A stretch of 12,965 bases of DNA from Holophagales bacterium UBA5066 (GCA_002414905.1 DIAY01000175.1:1-12965), one strand, 5' to 3'; positions 7,726-12,965 are shown, counted from the stretch's first letter. A program made the numbers and translations. The notes: generated by a model not told the origin, from the sequence alone.

Positions 7726-7740
7726 GGAGGGCGGGCCCGG
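7713..7740. terminator. GC-rich hairpin at a convergent gene junction, possible bidirectional terminator
   Basis: CCGGGCC plus GCC (7713-7722) can pair with GGCGGGCCCGG (7730-7740), leaving one bulged G and a 7-nt loop that contains the TGA of the thioredoxin gene. It sits between two genes that end head-on. There is no T-tract on either side, so it is not a classical intrinsic terminator; it could pause polymerase or protect 3' ends. Confidence 0.4.
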
Positions 7741-7749
7741 CGCAGGTCG

Positions 7750-8304
7750 TCACGCGGCCGGCGGGTCCGGCGGCGCGACGGCGACCGGCGTCACGGCGAT
7801 CGTCCTGCGCGGCTTTCGTACGAGCAGCACGAAGAGCGTCGTCGACGCCAGGAGTCTCACGACGAGGACGGCCGCGGAGAACGCGTGGAGACGTCCCCAC
7901 TCCTTCCTCATCGGGTCCGCACGGGGGACGAGGTCGATGAGGCTCGGCATCCGGTCGCCCAGCGCAATCATCTGCGGGGTGATCACCTCGTGCGAGGCGA
8001 ATGCCGCCGCCGCGACGACCGCGAGGAGCCGGAGCGCGAGCCCCTTCTGGACCTTCGCGAGCGGCTCGATCCGGTCGAGGAGCAGGACCAGGAGGAAGGC
8101 GAGCGCCGCCACCGCGTAGGAGGAGAGATCGAGGACGTCGAGGAGGGCGCGGTTGACGGCTCCTCCCGCGTGGCGCGAGGGCGATTCCCGAAGGACGGTG
8201 CCCGCCGTGCCCGCGAAGAAGAGGAGAGCCCCCGTGAACGTCCCGAGGAGGAGGAGGAGCGCGGTCCGGAGCGCCGAGCTCCGCGTGATCCTCTCCAGGC
8301 TCAT
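7750..8304 (-). CDS. DUF4149 domain membrane protein
   Basis: 184-residue integral membrane protein with four likely membrane segments at about 12-34, 58-77, 88-106 and 138-162. The pattern agrees with the DUF4149/TMEM205-like family: a first segment with GTFTGALLFFAG, then HEVITPQMIAL (105-115) in place of the family's I-x-P-x-I stretch, then a polar loop with MRKEWGRLHAFSA (132-144), where a histidine-serine motif before the last segment is typical. The function of the family is not established. The ATG at 8304 overlaps the TGA of the MqnA/MqnD-like gene (ATGA), so the two are co-translated. This hints at a link with quinone metabolism, though that is only inference from context. The C-terminal tail (165-184) is Pro/Ala/Val-rich and probably cytoplasmic. 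Confidence 0.8.
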   Translation of the reverse strand: MSLERITRSSALRTALLLLLGTFTGALLFFAGTAGTVLRESPSRHAGGAVNRALLDVLDLSSYAVAALAFLLVLLLDRIEPLAKVQKGLALRLLAVVAAAAFASHEVITPQMIALGDRMPSLIDLVPRADPMRKEWGRLHAFSAAVLVVRLLASTTLFVLLVRKPRRTIAVTPVAVAPPDPPAA

Positions 8305-9164
8305 TCCGTTTCGACCCACTCGGGTGAAACGCGCGCCGGGATGGCGCCGCACTCGAAGGCACGGTCGAGCAGGAGGCGGACGGCCTCCCGGCCCTTCTCG
8401 CCGTAGCCGCGCGTCCACTCGTTGACGTACATCCCGACGAAGCGGTCGGCCTTCTCGCGCGGGAGGCCCCGCGCGAACCGCATCGCGTCGGTCAGCGCCT
8501 CCTCGCGGTGCGCTAGGGAGTATTCGATGGAGCGGCCGAGGGCGCGGGAGACCTTCCCGATCACCTCCGCGCCGAGATCACGGCGCACCGCATTCCCACC
8601 GAGAGGAAGCGGGAGGCCCGTCTCCTCCTTCCAGAGGGCGCCGAGGTCGCCGAGCAAGCGGAAGCCCTCCTCTTTCCACGTGAGCTGCCCTTCGTGGATG
8701 ACGACGCCCGCGTCGACCTCACGCGCGGCCACCGCATCGCCAACACGGTCGAAGGGGACGACGACGGGGATCGCCCCCGGCACCCGCATCCGCAGGGCGA
8801 GCGCAGCCGTCGTGAGGACGCCGGGAATCGCGACGCGCAGCCCGTCGAGCGCGGCGAGCGTCGCCGGTGCCTCGCCGGCCTCTCGCGCCACCACGCACGG
8901 ACCGTACCCGTCACCGAAGGACGCGCCGTGCGGCAGGAGGACGTACGCGTCCGTGAGATAGGCGTACGCGTGGAACGAGATCGCCGTGATCGCGAGGTCA
9001 CGGGAGAGGGCGCGCGCGTTCAGCGTCTCGATGTCGGCGAGCTCGTGACGGAAGACGAGCCCTTCTGTGTCGACGGCCGCGGCGCGCAGGCCATAGAACA
9101 TGAACGCGTCGTCGGAGTCCGGAGAGTGGGCGAGGACGAGAGGAGGAACGGTGAGGTTCGTCAT
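8301..9164 (-). CDS. MqnA/MqnD family protein (menaquinone futalosine pathway or substrate-binding relative)
   Basis: 287 residues with the two-lobe periplasmic-binding-like fold of MqnA/MqnD, enzymes of the futalosine route to menaquinone. Visible motifs are AHSPDSDDAFMFYGL (12-26), DIETLNARAL (44-53), GASFGDGYGP (80-89), VDAGVVIHEGQLTW (150-163) with His157 where MqnD has its active-site histidine, PLPLGGN (185-191) and GMYVNEWT (244-251). The N-terminal SPDSDDAF differs from the SPCPNDTF I know for true MqnD, so this may be a sister subfamily often labelled as a substrate-binding protein; no gene symbol is given. There is no signal peptide. The ATG at 9164 lies within a 14-bp palindrome and is preceded by TAGCAT ending 8 nt upstream; a longer reading would cover the AT-rich intergenic region. 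It is co-translated with the DUF4149 gene. Confidence 0.85.
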   Translation of the reverse strand: MTNLTVPPLVLAHSPDSDDAFMFYGLRAAAVDTEGLVFRHELADIETLNARALSRDLAITAISFHAYAYLTDAYVLLPHGASFGDGYGPCVVAREAGEAPATLAALDGLRVAIPGVLTTAALALRMRVPGAIPVVVPFDRVGDAVAAREVDAGVVIHEGQLTWKEEGFRLLGDLGALWKEETGLPLPLGGNAVRRDLGAEVIGKVSRALGRSIEYSLAHREEALTDAMRFARGLPREKADRFVGMYVNEWTRGYGEKGREAVRLLLDRAFECGAIPARVSPEWVETE

Positions 9165-9175
9165 CGCGCGCGATG
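9162..9175. repeat. 14-bp palindrome covering the start codon of the MqnA/MqnD-like gene
   Basis: CATCGCGCGCGATG is a perfect palindrome. The minus-strand start codon is its first three bases (9162-9164) and the putative -10 hexamer overlaps its far end. Direct copies of GCTACCC follow at 9175-9181 and 9199-9205, 24 bp apart. It could be an operator at the transcription start or a chance product of CG-rich DNA. Confidence 0.4.
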
Positions 9176-9263
9176 CTACCCGCGTCCTCGCGCGAGACGC
9201 TACCCACAACGTGCGACGCGGCGCGAGAGGAGATCGCCGCGGCGCGTCGCGGGAGACGCTCAC

Positions 9264-9318
9264 AAAAATTGCTAGCGACGTTTCAGAAAAATCTCGTGCG
9301 TCAAGAAAAAAGTTCTTG
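9264..9318 (+). promoter_or_regulatory. Spaced A-tracts and a small inverted repeat upstream of the H1-like gene promoter
   Basis: Runs of five or six A lie at 9264-9268, 9287-9291 and 9306-9311, about two helical turns apart, in otherwise GC-rich DNA. This spacing suits intrinsic curvature or an UP element. CAAGAA (9302-9307) and TTCTTG (9313-9318) form an inverted repeat whose right arm overlaps the -35 box, so a protein bound there could block the promoter. The 9165-9263 part between this and the divergent gene shows nothing else of note. Confidence 0.45.
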
Positions 9319-9343
9319 CATCCACTTCGCGTTCCTCTACAAT
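9316..9343 (+). promoter_or_regulatory. Probable promoter of the H1-like micro-protein gene
   Basis: TTGCAT (9316-9321) and TACAAT (9338-9343) are 16 nt apart. The -10 matches TATAAT at five of six bases. Transcription would begin near 9350, giving a 5' leader of about 190 nt before the ATG at 9543. The surrounding DNA is much richer in A and T than the rest of the window. Confidence 0.55.
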
Positions 9344-9349
9344 TTCCCT

Positions 9350-9542
9350 CGGCAAAGAAAAAAACCGACGAAGCGATGGCTGTCACTTCATCGGTCAACG
9401 GAAAACCTGGACCCTGGAAACAAGTGACTGACAGGCAGTCGGCAGGTTCGTAGGTCGCGGGCCCCGTCCTTCGAGGGAAGATCAACGTAGCACGCGGTTT
9501 TCGAGTCTGTCAATCGAATCTGCCAGGAGGAGGTGACAGACC
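9350..9542 (+). promoter_or_regulatory. Structured 5' leader with mutually exclusive pairings around the ribosome binding site
   Basis: The leader carries two copies each of two complementary six-base words: CTGTCA at 9380-9385 (A) and 9507-9512 (C), TGACAG at 9429-9434 (B) and 9534-9539 (D). C and D extend to a perfect 8-bp stem (9505-9512 with 9534-9541) whose 21-nt loop contains most of the ribosome binding site and whose right arm fills the gap to the ATG. B can pair with C over 8 bp with one G-U, which would free D. A lies in the loop of another hairpin (9364-9373 with 9386-9395, one mismatch) and can pair with B. This is the logic of an attenuator or riboswitch-like translational switch. 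No known riboswitch class is recognised. Confidence 0.5.
9528..9536 (+). promoter_or_regulatory. Unusually strong ribosome binding site
   Basis: AGGAGGTGA is fully complementary to the 16S rRNA 3' end and ends 6 nt before the ATG at 9543. It is the strongest ribosome binding site in the window and decides that the tiny downstream frame is a gene. Confidence 0.85.
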
Positions 9543-9620
9543 ATGGCAACGAAGAAGGCTGCAAAGAAGGCCGCGAAGAAGGCCGCCAAGAAGCCGGCCG
9601 CCAAGAAGGCCAAGAAGTAG
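9543..9620 (+). CDS. Histone H1-like Lys/Ala-rich micro-protein (25 residues)
   Basis: A 25-codon gene too short for ordinary gene finders. Its product starts Met-Ala-Thr and continues as repeats of Ala-Ala-Lys-Lys with one proline. It contains 12 lysines and 10 alanines and no acidic, aromatic or hydrophobic core residue. This composition matches the disordered DNA-binding tails of bacterial H1-like proteins, so binding and compaction of DNA or RNA in the nucleoid is the likely role. It has its own promoter, a consensus ribosome binding site and an intrinsic terminator 45 nt after the TAG, which is strong evidence that it is a real, highly expressed single gene. An in-frame TGA at 9534-9536 rules out a longer N-terminus. 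A remnant of a larger histone-like gene is the alternative, but the intact signals argue against decay. Confidence 0.8.
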   Translation: MATKKAAKKAAKKAAKKPAAKKAKK

Positions 9621-9664
9621 GCCTTTCGGTCTATCTCCATCTAATTCAAGGATTTCCGGGATAC

Positions 9665-9692
9665 GGGGGCCGCACGGGCCCCCTTTCTTTTT
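9665..9692 (+). terminator. Intrinsic terminator of the H1-like gene
   Basis: GGGGGCC (9665-9671) pairs with GGCCCCC (9677-9683) around a 5-nt loop, followed at once by TTTCTTTTT (9684-9692). This is a textbook rho-independent terminator on the plus strand. Confidence 0.9.
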
Positions 9693-9757
9693 CCGAGACG
9701 GCCGCCGGATGACCTCTGGCGGCCGTCTGACGTTTTCCACAGGCACTGCACCGGGTT

Positions 9758-9788
9758 TTGCACCTCGGTATAGAAACACTTCTATACT
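9758..9788 (+). promoter_or_regulatory. padR promoter overlapped by a perfect palindromic operator
   Basis: GTATAGAA (9768-9775) and TTCTATAC (9780-9787) form a perfect 8-bp inverted repeat with a 4-nt centre, as expected for a dimeric winged-helix repressor. It lies between a -35-like TTGCAC (9758-9763) and a -10-like TATACT (9783-9788), 19 nt apart, so binding would block polymerase. The -10 ends 6 nt before the GTG at 9795, again implying a leaderless message. Self-repression by the PadR protein is the natural inference. Confidence 0.65.
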
Positions 9789-9794
9789 TCCCTC

Positions 9795-10304
9795 GTGTCG
9801 CTTCCCCACGTCCTCCTGGGCCTCCTCTCGCGCGGTCCGGCCAGCGGATGGGACCTCAAGCACCGGATGGAGAGAGACCTCTCGCTCGGATGGGACGCCG
9901 AGCTCACGCAGATCTACCCCGCGCTTCGTCGTCTTCTGCGCGGCGGCTTCGTCACGATGAAGCGTCGTCGTTCGGAGAAGGGGCCGCCGCGCCGCGAGTA
10001 CCGCGTGACGCCCGCGGGACGTCGCGAGTTTCGCGAGTGGCTCGCCGAGCCTCTCGTCCTTCCCCACCCGCGCGACGCGGCACTCGCGCGCCTCGCCTTC
10101 CTCGAGCGTCAGCCTCGCGAGCTGAGGACCGCCCGGCTCGTCGAGTACCGCGTCCTCGTCGCCGCCGCGCTGAAGAAGGCCTCGGCGGGCTCGACGGCGG
10201 CCCGGCGGCGTTGGCGCACGCTCCTCGAAGCCGAGCGGGCCTGGGTCGACACCGAGAGGGCGCTGCTCGAAGCGGCGCCGGAGGAGACTCCGGCGCCGCG
10301 CTGA
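9795..10304 (+). CDS. PadR family transcriptional regulator
   Basis: 169 residues. Residues 1-80 form the PadR winged helix: LPHVLLGLLSRGPASGWDLKHRM (3-25, first helices), then GWDAELTQIYPALRRLLRGGFVT (32-54, recognition helix), then the wing with RREYRVTPAGRREFREWL (66-83). Residues 90-165 form the helical C-terminal dimerisation part (Arg/Ala/Leu-rich, PadR_C-like). These regulators usually repress nearby genes and respond to phenolic compounds, drugs or cell-envelope stress. Here no transporter or enzyme gene follows; the next gene runs in the opposite direction, so its only evident local target is its own promoter, which holds a perfect palindrome. The start is GTG at 9795 with no ribosome binding site. 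The end of the gene forms a long hairpin shared with the uvrD junction. Confidence 0.92.
   Translation: MSLPHVLLGLLSRGPASGWDLKHRMERDLSLGWDAELTQIYPALRRLLRGGFVTMKRRRSEKGPPRREYRVTPAGRREFREWLAEPLVLPHPRDAALARLAFLERQPRELRTARLVEYRVLVAAALKKASAGSTAARRRWRTLLEAERAWVDTERALLEAAPEETPAPR
10272..10299. terminator. Perfect 12-bp hairpin with GAGA loop at the padR/uvrD convergent junction
   Basis: GCGGCGCCGGAG (10272-10283) and CTCCGGCGCCGC (10288-10299) are exact inverted copies around GAGA, a GNRA tetraloop in the plus-strand RNA. It occupies the last codons of padR; the stop codon is 3 nt later and the uvrD stop begins at 10313. No T-tract is present on either side. A bidirectional transcript end or RNA stabiliser is likely, but it also encodes protein. 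Confidence 0.6.
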
Positions 10305-10310
10305 AGGGAA

Positions 10311-12602
10311 TCAGGCCTGGGAGAGCTGCGAGAAGCGTGCGACGAACTTCTTCCGTCCCGCACGATCGAAGTAGACCGTCAGCTTCTCCTGGTCTCCGGA
10401 CCCTTCTATGAGGAGGACGACGCCGACGCCGTACTCCGGGTGCCGGACACGCCCGCCGCGCCGGAAGCCCGAGGCCGTCGGCGGAGGCGGAGTCCACCGC
10501 ATCGGCGGAATCGCGGGTCGCTGGGACCGCAGCGCCGGACGCGCGGCGGCGCGCGGCGGCGTGAACGTCTCCTGCGACTCCCCTTCGTAGTCGGGAAAGA
10601 GGCCGCCCTCCCGCTCGGCGGCTCCGAAGCGCGCCACTGCTCCTCCACCGCCGAAGGTCCGGTCGACGACGGCGAGCGCGTGCGCCGGGATCGCGTCGAG
10701 GAACGGTGACGGCTCGCGGCTCATCCACTCGCCGTGAACCATCCGGCGCAGGACCCTCGAGAGCGTCAGCTTCTCCCGCGCGCGGGTCATCCCGACGTAG
10801 GCGAGACGGCGCTCCTCCTCCAGCTCGTCGTCGTCGTCGCGCGAGGAGGCGTGCGGGAGAGAGCCGTCCTCCATCCCCGTGAGGAAGACCTCGTCGAACT
10901 CGAGCCCCTTGGCTGCGTGGAGGGTCATCAGGACGATCCCCTTCCGAACGTCGACGTCGTCCGCGTCGGACCGGAGGGTGACGGCATCGAGGAAGCCGGC
11001 GAGGGAGTGATCGCCGTCGTCCTCGTCGCCGGCGCGTTCGTGGTCGCGCGCCGCCGCGAGGAGCTGGTCGAGGTTCTCCCTGCGGGCCTGGTCCTGCGGG
11101 TCGTCCGAGTCCTCGTAGAGCGCGAGGAGACCCGTCCCCGTCAGAACCGCCGCCACCGCGGCGCCGGCTCCGATCTCCTCCTTCGCGAAGGACTCGCGAA
11201 GGGCGACGACGAGGTCACGGAACTCGACGAGCGCCTTCTTCGCCCTCTCCGTCAGACCGTCCGGGAGCGAGGCGAGGACGGCGAAGAGTGAGCTCTCGCG
11301 CGTCGCGGCCGCGGCCGTGAGACCTTCGAGGGTCGTCGTCCCGACACCGCGCGCCGGGACGTTCACGACGCGCCGGAAAGAGACGTCGTCGTCGGGATTC
11401 CCGAGGAGCCTCAGGTAGGCGAGCGCGTCCTTCACCTCCGCCCGTTCGTAGAAGCGGGTCCCGCCGACGAGCAGGTACGGCAGGCGCGCCCGCACGAGCT
11501 CGTCCTCGAAGGGGCGCGACTGCGCGTTCGTCCGGAAGAGAACCGCGACCTCGGCCCCGGGCTTGATCGACCTCAGACGAGAGATCCGCTCGACGACCTC
11601 GCGCGCCTCGTCGCGTTCCTCCGGGAGGACGAGGAGGGTGACCGGCTCGCCCCCCGGCTTCGTCGCCTTCAGCGTCTTGCCGAGGCGGCGCCGGTTCTCG
11701 GCGACGACGGCCCCCGCCGCCTCGAGGATCGACGCGGTGGAACGGTAGTTCCTCTCCAGCCGGATCGTCCTCGCCCCGGGGAAGTCTCGCTCGAACTCGA
11801 GGATGTTCGAGACGTCGGCCCCGCGCCAGCGGTAGATCGACTGGTCCTCGTCGCCGACGGCGAAGACGTTCCGCGGCGGGCCCGCCAGGAGCCTCACGAT
11901 CTCGGCCTGTGCCCCGTTCGTGTCCTGGTACTCGTCGACGAGAAGCTGGGTGACGCTCCGCCGGAGGAGCGCCAGGACGCCGGCGTTGCCCGAGAGGAGT
12001 TTCGCCGACTTCCCGAGGAGATCGTCGAAGTCGACGGCGTTCGCCTTCCGCAGCTCCTTCTCGTACGCCACGTGGAGCTCGGCCAGGCGGGTCCCGACGA
12101 AGTCCCCGAACCGCCTCGGGTACTCGTCCCGGGTCCAGCCCGCGTTGCGGGCCCGGGAGATCTTCGACGCGACCTGCTTCGGCGTCAGGGTCTTGTCGGT
12201 GATGCCGGCCGCCTTCAGCGCGTGCCGGAAGACGGCGACCTGGTCGTCGGCGTCGAAGACGACGAAGCCGGGGGTCAGACCCGCCTCGGACGCGAAGCGC
12301 CGGAGGAGGCGAACGCCGAAGGAGTGGAACGTCCCGACGAAGGAGCGCGGCCGGCGCGAGCCGAGCAGGTGCGCGACGCGCTCCTTCATCTCGCCCGCGG
12401 CCTTGTTCGTGAAGGTGAGGGCGACGAGCGCCTCCTCGGGGGTGCCGTGCGCCACGAGCCACGCCATCCGGCGGGTGAGGACGCGCGTCTTGCCCGAGCC
12501 GGCACCGGCGAGGACGAGGAGAGGGCCCCCTCCGGCCGAAACGGCGGCGGTCTGCTCCGGGTTGAGGCCTTCGAGGAGATCGTGGTCGCGGGCGTTCAAC
12601 AA
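10311..12602 (-). CDS. uvrD: ATP-dependent DNA helicase UvrD/PcrA
   Basis: 763-residue superfamily 1A 3'-5' DNA helicase of nucleotide excision repair, mismatch repair and replication-conflict resolution. All motifs are present: Q motif LNPEQTAAV (13-21), Walker A AGAGSGKT (32-39), FTNKAAGEM (64-72), GTFHSFGVRLLRRF (90-103), Walker B DEYQDTN (223-229), GDEDQSIYRWRGAD (250-263), LERNYRS (282-288), TLHAAKGLEFDEVF (560-573) and RRLAYVGMTRAREKL (598-612). A Pro/Arg-rich disordered linker (about 650-710) leads to a Tudor-like C-terminal domain (711-763; GGRVRHPEYGVGVVL), which binds RNA polymerase in PcrA/UvrD. Length fits the family. The start is TTG at 12602, followed by a second TTG; TATTCT ends 9 nt upstream and no ribosome binding site is seen. 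It lies 27 nt downstream of glmS in the same direction. UvrD or PcrA is a naming choice. Confidence 0.96.
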   Translation of the reverse strand: MLNARDHDLLEGLNPEQTAAVSAGGGPLLVLAGAGSGKTRVLTRRMAWLVAHGTPEEALVALTFTNKAAGEMKERVAHLLGSRRPRSFVGTFHSFGVRLLRRFASEAGLTPGFVVFDADDQVAVFRHALKAAGITDKTLTPKQVASKISRARNAGWTRDEYPRRFGDFVGTRLAELHVAYEKELRKANAVDFDDLLGKSAKLLSGNAGVLALLRRSVTQLLVDEYQDTNGAQAEIVRLLAGPPRNVFAVGDEDQSIYRWRGADVSNILEFERDFPGARTIRLERNYRSTASILEAAGAVVAENRRRLGKTLKATKPGGEPVTLLVLPEERDEAREVVERISRLRSIKPGAEVAVLFRTNAQSRPFEDELVRARLPYLLVGGTRFYERAEVKDALAYLRLLGNPDDDVSFRRVVNVPARGVGTTTLEGLTAAAATRESSLFAVLASLPDGLTERAKKALVEFRDLVVALRESFAKEEIGAGAAVAAVLTGTGLLALYEDSDDPQDQARRENLDQLLAAARDHERAGDEDDGDHSLAGFLDAVTLRSDADDVDVRKGIVLMTLHAAKGLEFDEVFLTGMEDGSLPHASSRDDDDELEEERRLAYVGMTRAREKLTLSRVLRRMVHGEWMSREPSPFLDAIPAHALAVVDRTFGGGGAVARFGAAEREGGLFPDYEGESQETFTPPRAAARPALRSQRPAIPPMRWTPPPPTASGFRRGGRVRHPEYGVGVVLLIEGSGDQEKLTVYFDRAGRKKFVARFSQLSQA

Positions 12603-12629
12603 GGGAGGCGGAGAATAGCCGACCGCGCC

Positions 12630-12965
12630 CTACTCGACCGTGACCGACTTGGCGAGGTTCCTCGGCTGGTCCACGTCGCAGCCGCGGCGACGCGCGACGT
12701 GATAAGCGAGGAGCTGGAGCGGGACGACGCTGACGACAGGCTGGAGCGCCGGGTGAACGAGCGGGACCTCGAGAACCTCGTCGGCGAAGGTCGACACGTC
12801 CTCGTCGCCGGGCGAGACGAGGGCGATGAGCTTCCCATCCCGCGCCTTCACCTCCCGAAGGTTCGAGGAGACCTTGTCGTAGAGGGCGTCCTTCGGCGCG
12901 AGGGCGACGACGGGGAGCTCGCCGTCGATGAGGGCGATCGGACCGTGCTTCATCTCCCCCGCCGG
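12630..12965 (-). CDS. glmS: Glutamine-fructose-6-phosphate aminotransferase GlmS, C-terminal part (partial)
   Basis: The last 111 residues of GlmS, cut by the window edge. The enzyme makes glucosamine-6-phosphate from fructose-6-phosphate and glutamine, the first step to UDP-GlcNAc for peptidoglycan and lipopolysaccharide. The visible part is the second SIS (isomerase) domain: EMKHGPIALID near the edge, then VPLVHPALQPVVSVVPLQLLAYHVA, then the C-terminal signature DVDQPRNLAKSVTVE, which is nearly invariant in the family. The full protein should be about 610 residues. It precedes uvrD by 27 nt on the same strand, so the two may share a transcript, although a -10-like hexamer lies in the gap. 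No glmS ribozyme would be expected in this segment, since the 5' end is outside the window. Confidence 0.96.
   Translation of the reverse strand, partial: PAGEMKHGPIALIDGELPVVALAPKDALYDKVSSNLREVKARDGKLIALVSPGDEDVSTFADEVLEVPLVHPALQPVVSVVPLQLLAYHVARRRGCDVDQPRNLAKSVTVE

Noticed and set aside
9350..9542. Known riboswitch class in the leader
   Set aside because: No conserved core of the classes I can recognise by eye (TPP, cobalamin, SAM, glycine, c-di-GMP) is present, so it is reported only as an unclassified structured leader.
9510..10067. Minus-strand frame opposite the H1-like gene and padR
   Set aside because: It crosses a strong terminator in reverse, overlaps two better supported genes and shows only low-complexity Leu/Gly repeats derived from the Lys/Ala codons.
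10734..12618. Several plus-strand frames opposite uvrD
   Set aside because: All are antisense to a complete helicase with every motif; none has a recognisable domain or ribosome binding site.
1..12965. Defence, mobile-element or CRISPR system
   Set aside because: No transposase, integrase, phage, toxin-antitoxin, restriction, Cas or reverse-transcriptase motif was seen, and no regularly spaced repeats. UvrD here has the full housekeeping architecture rather than that of a defence helicase.

Overview
The window is a GC-rich bacterial chromosome segment with dense coding and strong G/C preference at third codon positions. Nothing in it fixes the species. The mix of genes suggests a Gram-negative-type, GC-rich lineage such as Acidobacteriota or a deltaproteobacterial relative: a GT39/83-type membrane glycosyltransferase, a menaquinone-type MqnA/MqnD family protein, a Lys/Ala-rich H1-like micro-protein and UvrD next to GlmS. 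That placement is inference.

Layout. (1) Positions 1-209 hold a possible C-terminal tail of a plus-strand gene and a 9-bp tandem repeat. (2) Positions 210-5447, minus strand, look like one five-gene operon. In transcription order it carries an RsbW-like ATPase, a 391-residue protein with a degraded nucleotidyltransferase-like N-terminus (GTGA overlap), a polytopic GT39/83-type glycosyltransferase, a fusion of a nucleotidyltransferase-like domain with a bacterial-sugar-transferase-like domain (both apparently lacking catalytic residues), and an OsmC-family protein. (3) Divergent from it are truA (5505-6341) and a secreted thioredoxin-TPR protein (6418-7725). (4) Convergent to those is a two-gene minus-strand unit: an MqnA/MqnD-family protein (8301-9164) whose stop overlaps the start of a DUF4149 membrane protein (7750-8304). 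(5) Positions 9165-9794 are the only sizeable stretch without long genes. It holds A-tracts, a promoter, a leader of about 190 nt with mutually exclusive pairings around the ribosome binding site, a 25-codon Lys/Ala gene and a textbook intrinsic terminator. (6) A PadR-family regulator (9795-10304) follows, with a perfect palindrome inside its promoter. It converges on uvrD/pcrA (10311-12602, minus), which sits downstream of the 3' end of glmS (12630 to the window edge).

How the genes may work together. The 5.2-kb operon looks like a cell-surface glycan or glycolipid modification module headed by a regulatory kinase-like ATPase. It is unusual because two of its proteins keep the fold signatures of sugar-activating and sugar-transferring enzymes but seem to lack the catalytic residues. 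The rest is housekeeping (tRNA pseudouridylation, redox folding, DNA repair, amino-sugar synthesis).

Most novel points: the switch-like leader in front of the H1-like peptide; the double pseudo-enzyme fusion; and a recurring arrangement in which a -10-like hexamer ends only 6-9 nt before the start codon of seven genes, suggesting widespread leaderless transcripts. No tRNA, rRNA, CRISPR array, transposase or phage gene was seen.
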